Shown here piece by piece: positions 1-5,777 of a DNA stretch of 13,512 nt; the stretch's first letter is position 1; every line of letters begins with the position of its first letter. This DNA is from Chloroflexota bacterium. GTDB taxonomy: Bacteria; Chloroflexota; Anaerolineae; Aggregatilineales; UBA2796. Under the pieces are notes generated by a model. The model saw nothing but the letters and a program-made list of their open reading frames with translations, made no database searches and was not told the DNA's origin. The stretch spans positions 1-13,512 of the forward strand of contig RFIM01000095.1 of assembly GCA_003695215.1 (NCBI GenBank), given 5' to 3'. A program made the translations under genes and the position numbers.

Positions 1-130
1 GATTCATGCGCGGAGAACTCGCCTGGCGCTCATGAAAAGCACGCTCAGTCAGGCACGGATAGCATAGTAGCGATGTAGAACTTGGATGCAACGTCGAGAT
101 CGCGCGGCCTTTTCATCAGCCAGCGGCAAC

Positions 131-155
131 TGTGCTGCCCGAACAGCACGCTTTT
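131..155 (+). terminator. possible intrinsic terminator of an upstream gene
   Basis: GTGCTG (132-137) and CAGCAC (144-149) form a 6-bp stem around a CCCGAA loop, with a possible outer T-G pair, followed by CTTTT at 151-155. The stem is short and the T-run is only four bases. It is a plausible terminator for a gene lying left of the window, but no convincing coding end is visible in bases 1-130: the three forward frames stop at about 33, 65 and 78 and none shows recognisable protein. Confidence 0.35.
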
Positions 156-160
156 CCCTG

Positions 161-193
161 CCTACTCGAGCGGGATGTTTCGCCTCGAGTAGG
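161..193. other. 10-bp perfect inverted repeat upstream of the thiamine promoter
   Basis: CCTACTCGAG (161-170) is the exact reverse complement of CTCGAGTAGG (184-193), with a 13-base loop. It lies directly upstream of the predicted -35 box (196-201). There is no T-run on either side, so it is not a classical terminator. It could be a second termination or processing hairpin for the upstream transcript, or a dyad operator beside the promoter. The rest of bases 1-240 holds only this repeat, the hairpin before it and the promoter. Confidence 0.45.
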
Positions 194-195
194 GC

Positions 196-224
196 TTGCT
201 ATTTCGGCGTGCTTGTGCTAGGAT
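196..224 (+). promoter_or_regulatory. sigma70-type promoter of the thiamine operon
   Basis: TTGCTA (196-201) and TAGGAT (219-224) are separated by 17 bp, and TGC directly before the -10 box makes an extended -10 (TGn). Transcription would start near 231, just ahead of the TPP aptamer, which is where a riboswitch promoter should lie. The call rests on motif match and position only. Confidence 0.6.
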
Positions 225-237
225 TGAGTCAATGAAC

Positions 238-331
238 AGCAGGGGAGCTTAGGTTAGCTAGGCTGAGAGGGCGCTCGCAAACAGCGCCGACCCTTGAACC
301 TGATGCGGATAATGCCGCCGTAGGGAGAGAT
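238..331 (+). promoter_or_regulatory. TPP riboswitch (THI element) aptamer
   Basis: The conserved core is clear: AGGGG at 241, CTGAGAG at 263-269, ACCCTTGAACCTGAT at 290-304, GGATAATGCCGC at 307-318 and CGTAGGGA at 319-326. P2 pairs 241-245 with 291-295. P3 pairs AGCTTAG (246-252) with CTAGGCT (258-264) around a GTTAG loop. An optional extra stem pairs GGCGCT (270-275) with AGCGCC (283-288). P4 pairs GCGG (305-308) with CCGC (315-318). P1 is weak and I could not fix its limits. The element binds thiamine pyrophosphate. It precedes thiamine pyrophosphokinase and thiamine transport genes, so TPP is expected to repress its own synthesis and uptake. The GGGAGAG at 323-329 would also serve as Shine-Dalgarno for the leader ORF starting at 338. 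Confidence 0.95.
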
Positions 332-337
332 CAGGCT

Positions 338-397
338 ATGTGCCCACAGCACAGCGCTTCGCGCCACTTTCCTTACGCGGGGAAAGTGGTGCTTTAA
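338..397 (+). CDS. candidate 19-aa leader peptide in the riboswitch expression platform
   Basis: ATG at 338 opens an ORF reading MCPQHSASRHFPYAGKVVL and ending TAA at 395-397. The stop shares its last A with the ATG of thiN (TAATG). The Shine-Dalgarno GGGAGAG (323-329), 8 nt ahead, lies in the 3' part of the TPP aptamer, so TPP binding could hide it. Translation would carry ribosomes through the hairpin at 361-392 and up to the thiN start. The alternative is that the thiN frame starts at GTG 340, adding 19 residues that look unlike the usual kinase N-terminus. That the peptide is made is inference. Confidence 0.4.
   Translation: MCPQHSASRHFPYAGKVVL
361..392 (+). promoter_or_regulatory. 12-bp hairpin covering the thiN ribosome-binding region
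   Basis: GCGCCACTTTCC (361-372) pairs with GGAAAGTGGTGC (381-392) through 12 bp including one G-U, around an 8-base loop. The 3' arm holds the only purine-rich stretch ahead of the thiN ATG at 397 (GGGGAAAG, 380-387), so the folded hairpin would block initiation. It is followed by only three T residues, so termination is less likely than translational control. This is probably the output structure of the TPP riboswitch. Confidence 0.65.
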
Positions 398-1056
398 TGC
401 TCGACGCGCTCATCTTCCTCAATGGCGACTTGCAAGATGGCAGCGCCGTGCGCGCTGCGCTCAAGCGCGCCGAGACGCAGCCGCATTTTGTCATCGCAGC
501 TGATGGCGGCTTGCGGCACGTCTACGCGCTCGGCTTGCGCCCTGATCTGGTCATTGGCGATATGGACTCCGTCTCACCCGATCAGCTGGCGCGCGCCAAG
601 GCTGAAGGCGCAGATGTACGCACCTTTCCCACGCACAAGGACGAGACCGACTTAGAACTGGCTGTGCTGGCAGCCTACGATCGCGGCTGCCAACGCCTCT
701 GGCTCTTCGCCGCTATCGGCGACCGTCTCGATCAAACCCTCAGCAATGTGCAGCTGCTCGCCTTGCCGAAACTCGCCGCTATCTCGACAACGCTGATCAG
801 TGGCGCACAGCGCTGTTGGCTGGCACGCCCGCCTCACACAGAAGTTCATGGGCAAATCGGCGATACGCTCTCGCTTTTGCCACTGACTGCTGCCGTGCAC
901 AACATCCACACTGAAGGCTTGTACTACCCACTGCACGGCGAGCCGCTACACTTCGGCACCTCACGCGGCATCAGCAACGTCCTGACTGCACCGCAAGCGC
1001 GCATCAGCTTCACCGAAGGCTTACTGCTGGTCATTCATACGCTCGGTAAGGCATGA
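397..1056 (+). CDS. thiN: thiamine pyrophosphokinase
   Basis: This cytoplasmic enzyme transfers pyrophosphate from ATP to thiamine to make TPP. The 219-residue length fits bacterial TPKs. Family motifs are in order: ADGG (35-38) with a following LRPDLVIGDMDS (47-58), the KDETDLELA stretch (81-89), AIGDRLDQ (106-113, the GGRLDH-like motif) and TSRGISN (188-194) in the C-terminal thiamine-binding domain. I chose ATG 397 because the protein then begins LDALIFLNGDL like its relatives; GTG 340 in the same frame would add 19 unconserved residues. It is the first gene behind the TPP riboswitch, and its start overlaps the leader-ORF stop. The next gene begins 19 nt after its TGA. Repression by TPP is expected from the riboswitch. 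Confidence 0.93.
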   Translation: MLDALIFLNGDLQDGSAVRAALKRAETQPHFVIAADGGLRHVYALGLRPDLVIGDMDSVSPDQLARAKAEGADVRTFPTHKDETDLELAVLAAYDRGCQRLWLFAAIGDRLDQTLSNVQLLALPKLAAISTTLISGAQRCWLARPPHTEVHGQIGDTLSLLPLTAAVHNIHTEGLYYPLHGEPLHFGTSRGISNVLTAPQARISFTEGLLLVIHTLGKA

Positions 1057-1075
1057 GGTGAAAGGAGCTATGCCA

Positions 1076-1366
1076 ATGGATGCTAAACGCACTGTGACTG
1101 TCAGTGTGCAAGTCGTGCCGCTTTGCGATGATCCGTACCCTGTGGTTGATCGGGCAATTGCCGCTATTCAAGCCAGCGGCATACGTTACGAAGTCTGCCC
1201 GATGGAAACTGTGGTTGAAGGCACGCTCGAGGCGTGCCTGGCAGCAGCGCGTGCTGCGCACGAAGCCTGCTTTGAGGCAGGCGCGCAACGCGCAGTGACT
1301 TATATCAAGATCAGCGATAGCGTCAATGGCTCGACCATTGACCAGAAAATGGCGAAGTATCGCTGA
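1076..1366 (+). CDS. thiamine-binding protein, MTH1187/YkoF-like family (DUF77)
   Basis: A 96-residue protein with the ferredoxin-like beta-alpha-beta pattern of the MTH1187 family (PF01910, Thiamine_BP). It starts with the strand VTVSVQVVPL, then PYPVVDRAIAAIQASGIRY (residues about 21-39), then a YEVCPMETVVEGTLE segment and a long helix. Members of this family bind thiamine or related pyrimidines and are often encoded with thiamine transport genes; whether they act as sensor, carrier or buffer is not settled. ATG 1076 has AAAGGAG 8 nt upstream. ATG 1070 would leave only 2 nt of spacing, and GTG 1058 lies before the Shine-Dalgarno. The TGA overlaps the ATG of the permease gene by one base (TGATG), so the two are probably translationally coupled. 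The protein lacks a signal peptide and is cytoplasmic. Confidence 0.85.
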   Translation: MDAKRTVTVSVQVVPLCDDPYPVVDRAIAAIQASGIRYEVCPMETVVEGTLEACLAAARAAHEACFEAGAQRAVTYIKISDSVNGSTIDQKMAKYR

Positions 1367-2163
1367 TGCTCGCCTTGCTGCGCCGTGGCGCGCCGTCGCT
1401 GCTACTGCTGAGCAGCACCTTCGCCGCTTGGGAAGTCTTAGCGGCTGCTGATCGCAGCGCCACACGCCTGATTCCGCCGCCAAGCGCCGTCTTCGCGGCA
1501 ATGGCGAACAGCGCCGAGCGGCTGCTGCGCTTTCACATTCCAACCACGCTCTACGAGGCGCTGGTCGGCATGCTGATCGCGCTGATCGTTGGCGTGCTTG
1601 CGGCTGCCCTGCTGGACTTCCTGCCCGTGCTGAGGCGCGCTGTCTATCCGATCCTGGTTATCTCGCAGACCATACCGTTGGTGGCTATTGCGCCGCTTTT
1701 AATCTTGATCTTCGGCTTCGGCGTCGAGTCCAAGATCGTGATCGTGGCGTTGTTCGCCTTCTTCCCGATCGCTGTGGCCACATTAGACGGCCTGACAGGC
1801 ACTGATACCGAGCTAGTGGCCTTGCTGAAGGCCATGGGCGCCACGCGCGGGCAGATTTGGCGCAAGGTGCGCTTGCCATCAGCAATGCCTTCGCTCTTCA
1901 GCGGCCTGCGGATCGCGGCGACGTACGCCATCGGCGGCGCGATGATCGGCGAGTTCGTCACGGCGCAGTATGGCTTAGGGCAGTACTTGCGGCAGGCGTT
2001 CAATCAATCGCGCTTGGATCAGGGCTTCGCGGCTGTAGTGATCGCCTCAGCGCTGAGTGTGCTGCTTGTAGCCTGCGTCAGCTTGATCGAACGCTTGCTC
2101 TTGGGCTGGTATTTCACGCCCGAACGCGAGTCGGGCTGGCAGATCGAACGTTCAAACCGATAG
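1366..2163 (+). CDS. ABC transporter permease, ThiX/SsuC/TauC type, for thiamine or precursor uptake
   Basis: A 265-residue inner-membrane permease of the binding-protein-dependent family. Hydrophobic segments lie near residues 12-28, 67-84, 93-113, 122-140, 183-198 and 222-242. The EAA cytoplasmic loop that docks on the ATPase reads ALLKAMGATRGQIWRKVRLP (152-171). The IPPPSAVFAAM motif near the N-terminus (36-46) is typical of the SsuC/TauC/ThiX group. The operon context of TPP riboswitch, thiN and a ThiY-like protein points to thiamine, HMP or a formylaminopyrimidine as substrate rather than sulfonates. The start overlaps the preceding stop, and the TAG stop is part of the Shine-Dalgarno TAGGAGGA of the next gene. 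No ATPase gene accompanies it in this window. Confidence 0.88.
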   Translation: MLALLRRGAPSLLLLSSTFAAWEVLAAADRSATRLIPPPSAVFAAMANSAERLLRFHIPTTLYEALVGMLIALIVGVLAAALLDFLPVLRRAVYPILVISQTIPLVAIAPLLILIFGFGVESKIVIVALFAFFPIAVATLDGLTGTDTELVALLKAMGATRGQIWRKVRLPSAMPSLFSGLRIAATYAIGGAMIGEFVTAQYGLGQYLRQAFNQSRLDQGFAAVVIASALSVLLVACVSLIERLLLGWYFTPERESGWQIERSNR

Positions 2164-2174
2164 GAGGAACTCTC

Positions 2175-3566
2175 ATGAAACGCTTTGCTTTCTTGCTAAC
2201 GGCGCTATGCTTTGTAGGGCTGCTCTTGGCCTTCGAGATGCCCAGCGTGCATGCCTGCACGCAGCCTGCTGACGGTCATCCTGTCTACAGCATCGCTCAT
2301 CGCGTGCGCCAGAGCGCTGTGGTGCTGGAAGGCACGGTCAGCGCTGTTGAAGGGCAGAACAGCTATCAGGTCGCCACAGTGGCGGTGGCGCAGTACTTGA
2401 AGGGCGAAGGCGCGCCGACAGTCAAGATCGGCGGCTTCGGCAGCGCGGCGCTGTGCCTTTCAGAAGTCTCGGTCGGTCAGCGGGCTGTGTTCTTCGCCGA
2501 GCCTGCTGAAGGCGGCACGCTGCGCGCGCGGCATTTCGGCTTCGCCGACGCGCTCGTGCCTGCCACGCCTGAGACACTAGCTGCAGCGCGCGCCGCAGTC
2601 ACAGGCGGCGATCCGCTCGGCGGCGCCACGCAATTTGCGCGCACAGCCACGCCAACTGACATCACTATCATGCTGGATTGGACGCCCAACACCAATCATC
2701 TCGGCTTATATGTGGCGCAGGCCAAAGGCTACTACGCCGAAGCCAACCTGAACGTCACTATTCAGCCGGCAGGCGATATCGCCGTCGATCAAGTGGTGAC
2801 CAGCGGCGCAGCGCAATTCGGCATCAGCTATCAGGAAGGCGTGACCTACAGCCGCGCCGCAGGCTTGCCTGTGGTCTCAATCGCAGCGATCATCCAGCAC
2901 AATACCTCAGGCTTCGTCACGCTCAGCGCCAAGAAGCCGCTCAAGACGCCCGCAGACCTGGTCGGCCTGCGTTATGGCAGCTATGGCAGCCCAATCATCG
3001 AGCGAGCCGTCTTGGATGCGCTGATCGCCTGTGGCGGCGCCTCAGGCACGGTCGAGATGCAGGATATCGGCTTCTTGGAGCCATTCCCGCTCATGGAGCG
3101 CGATCAAATTGACGTGACCTGGATTTTCTACGCCTGGGATGGCATCCGTGCCCAGCAGCGCGGCTTGGCTCTCGATCTGCTGATGCTGAAGGACTACCCT
3201 GAGTGCGTGCCAGATTACTACACACCCGTCTTCATCACCAGCGAGCGCATGATCGCCGAGCAGCCTGAAGTCGTGCGCGCCTTCTTGCAAGCCACAGCTC
3301 GCGGCTACGCCGATGCCATTGCCAAGCCGAGCGAAGCAGCGCGCATCCTGCTGGAGGCGCATCCTGATCTGGACGCCGATCTGGTGCGCGCTAGCGCCAT
3401 CTGGCTCGCCGAGCAGTTCCAAGCTGAGGCGCCACAATGGGGCATTCAGCGCGCCGAAGTCTGGGAAGCCTTCACGGACTTCATGGTGAAGGCGGGCGCG
3501 CTCGAGGCGCCAATCGAGAGCGCTAAGGCGTTCACTAACGACTTCTTGCCAGGCGCTGCACAGTAA
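2175..3566 (+). CDS. ThiY/NMT1-like substrate-binding protein with an extra N-terminal NTR/TIMP-like domain
   Basis: A 463-residue exported protein. A signal peptide (1-27, KR then a hydrophobic core, ending SVHA) places Cys28 at the mature N-terminus. The VHA|C context could be a weak lipobox. Residues about 28-125 form an extra domain with the pattern of NTR/TIMP-like folds: an N-terminal Cys, AVVLEGTVSAVEG (48-60), YQVATVAVAQYLKGE (64-78), then C94 and VGQRAVFFAEP (100-110). A linker leads to the NMT1/THI5-like domain from about 162: DITIMLDWTPNTNHLGLYVA (162-181), GYYAEANLNV (185-194), AQFGISYQEG (213-222). NMT1/ThiY proteins bind thiamine-pyrimidine precursors. The domain fusion is unusual, since ThiY relatives are about 310-340 residues. 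The start is set by TAGGAGGA 7 nt ahead of ATG 2175; the frame stays open further upstream, but only inside the permease gene. Confidence 0.87.
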   Translation: MKRFAFLLTALCFVGLLLAFEMPSVHACTQPADGHPVYSIAHRVRQSAVVLEGTVSAVEGQNSYQVATVAVAQYLKGEGAPTVKIGGFGSAALCLSEVSVGQRAVFFAEPAEGGTLRARHFGFADALVPATPETLAAARAAVTGGDPLGGATQFARTATPTDITIMLDWTPNTNHLGLYVAQAKGYYAEANLNVTIQPAGDIAVDQVVTSGAAQFGISYQEGVTYSRAAGLPVVSIAAIIQHNTSGFVTLSAKKPLKTPADLVGLRYGSYGSPIIERAVLDALIACGGASGTVEMQDIGFLEPFPLMERDQIDVTWIFYAWDGIRAQQRGLALDLLMLKDYPECVPDYYTPVFITSERMIAEQPEVVRAFLQATARGYADAIAKPSEAARILLEAHPDLDADLVRASAIWLAEQFQAEAPQWGIQRAEVWEAFTDFMVKAGALEAPIESAKAFTNDFLPGAAQ

Positions 3567-3577
3567 TGCGACAATCG

Positions 3578-3605
3578 GGTAGCGGTCGTACGCACGACCG
3601 CTACC
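3578..3605. terminator. perfect 12-bp hairpin after the thiamine operon
   Basis: GGTAGCGGTCGT (3578-3589) is the exact reverse complement of ACGACCGCTACC (3594-3605), with a 4-base ACGC loop. It sits 12 bases after the stop of the binding-protein gene and ends 24 bases before the pncC start. The downstream bases (tcgctcgccctt) lack a U-tract. It may be a weak or factor-assisted terminator, an mRNA 3'-end stabiliser, or an operator dyad. A weak promoter-like pair for pncC (TTGCCA 3546-3551, GACAAT 3570-3575, 18-bp spacing) lies just before it. Confidence 0.5.
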
Positions 3606-3629
3606 TCGCTCGCCCTTAAAGGAAGTTCG

Positions 3630-4115
3630 ATGACGACAGACGAAGCGCTCGAAGTCGTGGTCGGTCGCTTGCTGGCAGCGCGCCAATTGACGCTCTCAGT
3701 GGCTGAGTCTTGCACAGGCGGCTTGATCATGCACCGCCTGACCAATGTAGCAGGCAGTTCCGCCTATTTTTCGGGCGGCATGGTCGTTTACAGCTACGCG
3801 GCCAAAGTGAAGTTCGCAGGCGTGCAGCAAAGCACCTTAGAACAGTTCGGCGCCGTCAGCGCCGAGACCGCTGGCGAGATGGCACGAGGCGTCCGCGCTG
3901 CTTACGAGACCGATTTGTCGTTAGCCGTGACGGGCATCGCAGGGCCAGGCGGCGGCTTGCCTAACAAGCCTGTCGGGCTAGTCTACATCGCGCTAGATTC
4001 GGCGCAAGGCACGCACGTGGAGCGTCACCTTTGGCAGAGCGATCGCGAAGGCAACAAGGCGCGCTCTGCAGAAGCAGCACTCGCCTTGCTGCATCGCTAC
4101 TTAACCGAAACGTAA
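3630..4115 (+). CDS. pncC: nicotinamide-nucleotide amidase (CinA C-terminal domain protein)
   Basis: A 161-residue cytoplasmic enzyme that deamidates nicotinamide mononucleotide to nicotinate mononucleotide in pyridine-nucleotide salvage. It is the stand-alone CinA C-terminal domain: there is no MoaB-like N-terminal domain, and the length is normal for PncC. Motifs are AESCTGG (25-31, with the Ser proposed to be catalytic), VVYSYAAKVKFAGV (52-65, with the conserved Tyr and Lys), TGIAGPGGG (101-109) and KPVGLVYIAL (113-122). AAAGGAAG lies about 5 nt before ATG 3630. It is probably transcribed with, or by read-through from, the thiamine operon, or from a weak promoter near 3546-3575. Its last 15 bases overlap the 3' end of the opposing gene. 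Confidence 0.92.
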   Translation: MTTDEALEVVVGRLLAARQLTLSVAESCTGGLIMHRLTNVAGSSAYFSGGMVVYSYAAKVKFAGVQQSTLEQFGAVSAETAGEMARGVRAAYETDLSLAVTGIAGPGGGLPNKPVGLVYIALDSAQGTHVERHLWQSDREGNKARSAEAALALLHRYLTET

Positions 4116-5561
4116 GCCGCGCATGGCGCGCTCGTTCAGCACGGCCGCCAGCTGATCGAGTGTCTCGACAGCGACGATATCGAGCCAAGCCGCAGGATAG
4201 CGCTCAGCCAGCTGAAGGCGCACTGACTCAGCGATGTTCGGCAGGGCCAGCACAGTGATGCCTGCTGATTGGCGGTAAGTCAGGTTATCCAAAAAGTCGG
4301 CTGAGGGCAGAATCTGTGGGCGAAAACGCTCGTAGTAAGCTTTGCCTGCCACGAAAAACCATTCGGCGTTGAAACCTGGGGTGATCAGCAGGCAATGGAC
4401 ATCAGGCCTGCCATGGATCGGGCCAGGTCCGATCCAGCCGCGCGGGATGCCTGCAGTGCCTTCGCCTTCTAAGGCCTCGAGCGGCGGCACTTCCTTGAAA
4501 GGCGGCGCTACTTCGCTCATGCGTATCACCGCTGCAGACGGGCCGTAGGGCGTCTCATAGTAATCATCCCACTTCCAAAGCGCGACGCCGAAGAACCACG
4601 GCGGCGCTTGCTGCGCAATCCAATTGAACATCGCCACGGTCGCTTCGGCATGGCTCGCTGCCGTATAGCCTGGATAGCGCTTATCGAGCTGATGAAAATC
4701 GCCGCCTTTGGGCACAGGGAAGATGCCGCCTTCCGTGCCGACCACAGGGATAGCGCCGCCGCCAAACCACTCGCGGAAGAGGCGCATGAAAGCGTCGCCC
4801 ATGCCGATCAAGCCGATCGGATCGCCATTCGGCGCGCTTGGCGGCCCTGAGATGGTCGTCACGCCTGGCTTGTGCGCCTGAGAGATCGGATCGTAAGGGT
4901 ACTCAAAGTGCCAGCCACCTTCTTCGGCGCGCTGGCGCTCAGGCGGGCGCGCACGGCTTGGGCTGCCATCCTCTTGATAGAAATGGTTGTAGATGTACGG
5001 ATGCGTAGCACACCACAGTCCGTTAGCTGCCACAGCGCGGAAGCGCTCATAGTAGTTATCGCCCAAGAAGGTCAGCATGGCGCGCAGCCAGCTTATGACG
5101 TCATAATGCTCCCCGATCGCCTCGCTGAGCGCAGGGAAAGCAGGATAGCCGCCGCGCTCAATGATCCACTCTGCCCAGCGCAGCCAGTTGGTCATCAAGG
5201 GCGCGATGATGCCCGCTACATTCTTGTAGTCAGGCAGGACGCCTTCTTGCCACTCAATATCCAGATTCGGCTCGTTGTAAAGCTCAAACCATTTGCAGCC
5301 TGCTTCAAGATACGCTTGGTAGTAGCGTTGTTTTTCCTCAGGCGCGCCTGCACCAAAGCGTGGAAGCCACAGGCGCACAATTGGCGTGATGTTACGCGCG
5401 CGCAGCTCAGCGATGTCGTTCACGTACTCATCGCTGATGGCCGTGTATTTGGCCCAGCCCATGCCAACTGCGCTCAGCGCGTTCATGTCCATCTTGATGG
5501 GCGCGTTCTTGTTGTGCATGCCGCGCGGATTGCGCGACCACTCATACTCGTTCAGTAGCAT
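4101..5561 (-). CDS. clan-A glycoside-hydrolase-like TIM-barrel protein with an unassigned C-terminal domain
   Basis: A 486-residue protein without a signal peptide or membrane segment. The N-terminal two thirds look like a GH clan-A (beta/alpha)8 barrel: ITPIVRLWLPRFG (58-70), then WFELYNEPNL (91-100) with the NEP acid/base Glu97, and IPVVGTEGG (271-279) with a candidate nucleophile Glu277. FFGVALWKWDD (323-333) is the late-barrel Trp-rich strand. The spacing of the two Glu is in the normal range. Residues about 385-486 (VHCLLITPGFNAEWFFVAGK onward) form a separate alpha/beta-looking region I cannot assign. The substrate is unknown. ATG 5561 has AAAGGCGAG ahead of it; GTG 5612 in frame lies upstream of the predicted -10 box and is unlikely. 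The gene converges on pncC with a 15-bp overlap. Confidence 0.72.
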   Translation of the reverse strand: MLLNEYEWSRNPRGMHNKNAPIKMDMNALSAVGMGWAKYTAISDEYVNDIAELRARNITPIVRLWLPRFGAGAPEEKQRYYQAYLEAGCKWFELYNEPNLDIEWQEGVLPDYKNVAGIIAPLMTNWLRWAEWIIERGGYPAFPALSEAIGEHYDVISWLRAMLTFLGDNYYERFRAVAANGLWCATHPYIYNHFYQEDGSPSRARPPERQRAEEGGWHFEYPYDPISQAHKPGVTTISGPPSAPNGDPIGLIGMGDAFMRLFREWFGGGAIPVVGTEGGIFPVPKGGDFHQLDKRYPGYTAASHAEATVAMFNWIAQQAPPWFFGVALWKWDDYYETPYGPSAAVIRMSEVAPPFKEVPPLEALEGEGTAGIPRGWIGPGPIHGRPDVHCLLITPGFNAEWFFVAGKAYYERFRPQILPSADFLDNLTYRQSAGITVLALPNIAESVRLQLAERYPAAWLDIVAVETLDQLAAVLNERAMRGLRFG

Positions 5562-5600
5562 CAGCTCGCCTTTGAAGCTAACCGACTCACTCGCGGGCGG

Positions 5601-5609
5601 ACTATAGCA
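5601..5609 (-). promoter_or_regulatory. extended -10 promoter for the glycoside-hydrolase-like gene
   Basis: On the minus strand TGC-TATAGT forms an extended -10 element (TATAGT at plus 5601-5606). No good -35 box is visible. Transcription would begin near 5594, about 33 nt before ATG 5561, and this supports that start over GTG 5612. It lies back to back with the tRNA promoter. Confidence 0.45.
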
Positions 5610-5614
5610 CACTC

Positions 5615-5643
5615 TTGACGGATCGGCACGCCTAGGCTATAAT
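5615..5643 (+). promoter_or_regulatory. near-consensus sigma70 promoter of tRNA-Leu
   Basis: TTGACG (5615-5620) and TATAAT (5638-5643) are spaced by 17 bp. This is one base from consensus in the -35 and perfect in the -10. The predicted start near 5650 is about 5 bases before the mature tRNA, as expected for a strong stable-RNA promoter. Confidence 0.85.
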
Positions 5644-5654
5644 GTGACCAGGCT

Positions 5655-5734
5655 GCCGAAGTGGCGGAATTGGCAGACGCGAACGACTCAAACTCGTTTG
5701 GGAAACCGTGTGGGTTCGACTCCCACCTTCGGCA
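5655..5734 (+). tRNA. tRNA-Leu(CAA)
   Basis: The acceptor stem GCCGAAG (5655-5661) pairs with CTTCGGC (5727-5733), with discriminator A5734; CCA is not encoded. The anticodon stem AACGA (5682-5686) pairs with TCGTT (5694-5698) around the loop CTCAAAC, giving anticodon CAA (5689-5691), which reads UUG. A class II variable arm with a GG/CC mini-stem (5699-5709) fits leucine. The T arm GTGGG (5710-5714), loop TTCGACT, CCCAC (5722-5726) is canonical. It has its own promoter and terminator and is a single-gene unit. Confidence 0.96.
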
Positions 5735-5743
5735 CAGCGCTAG

Positions 5744-5774
5744 CAGCCAGGCGAATAGCTTGGCTGTTTTATTT
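5744..5774 (+). terminator. intrinsic terminator after tRNA-Leu
   Basis: CAGCCAGGC (5744-5752) pairs with GCTTGGCTG (5758-5766) through 9 bp with one G-U, around a GAATA loop, followed by TTTTATTT (5767-5774). It ends the tRNA transcript four bases before the end of the opposing permease gene. Read leftward the hairpin has no U-run, so its effect on the importer operon is uncertain. Confidence 0.85.
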
Positions 5775-5777
5775 GCT

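Noticed and set aside
1..130. Possible gene end at the left edge
   Set aside because: All three forward frames close within about 80 bases and none shows recognisable protein, so no CDS is claimed.
340..396. GTG 340 as the start of thiamine pyrophosphokinase
   Set aside because: It adds 19 residues unlike kinase N-termini and lies inside the leader; ATG 397 gives the usual start. It cannot be fully excluded.
1857..2174. Long extension of the binding-protein frame to the left
   Set aside because: It lies entirely inside the permease gene in another frame; a strong Shine-Dalgarno and signal peptide fix the start at 2175.
3042..3686. Leftward 214-codon ORF
   Set aside because: Antisense shadow of the binding-protein and pncC genes; no recognisable motifs and a clear gene on the other strand.
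4872..5558. Rightward 228-codon ORF
   Set aside because: Shadow of the glycoside-hydrolase-like gene; the leftward frame has the NEP and TEGG motifs and a Shine-Dalgarno.
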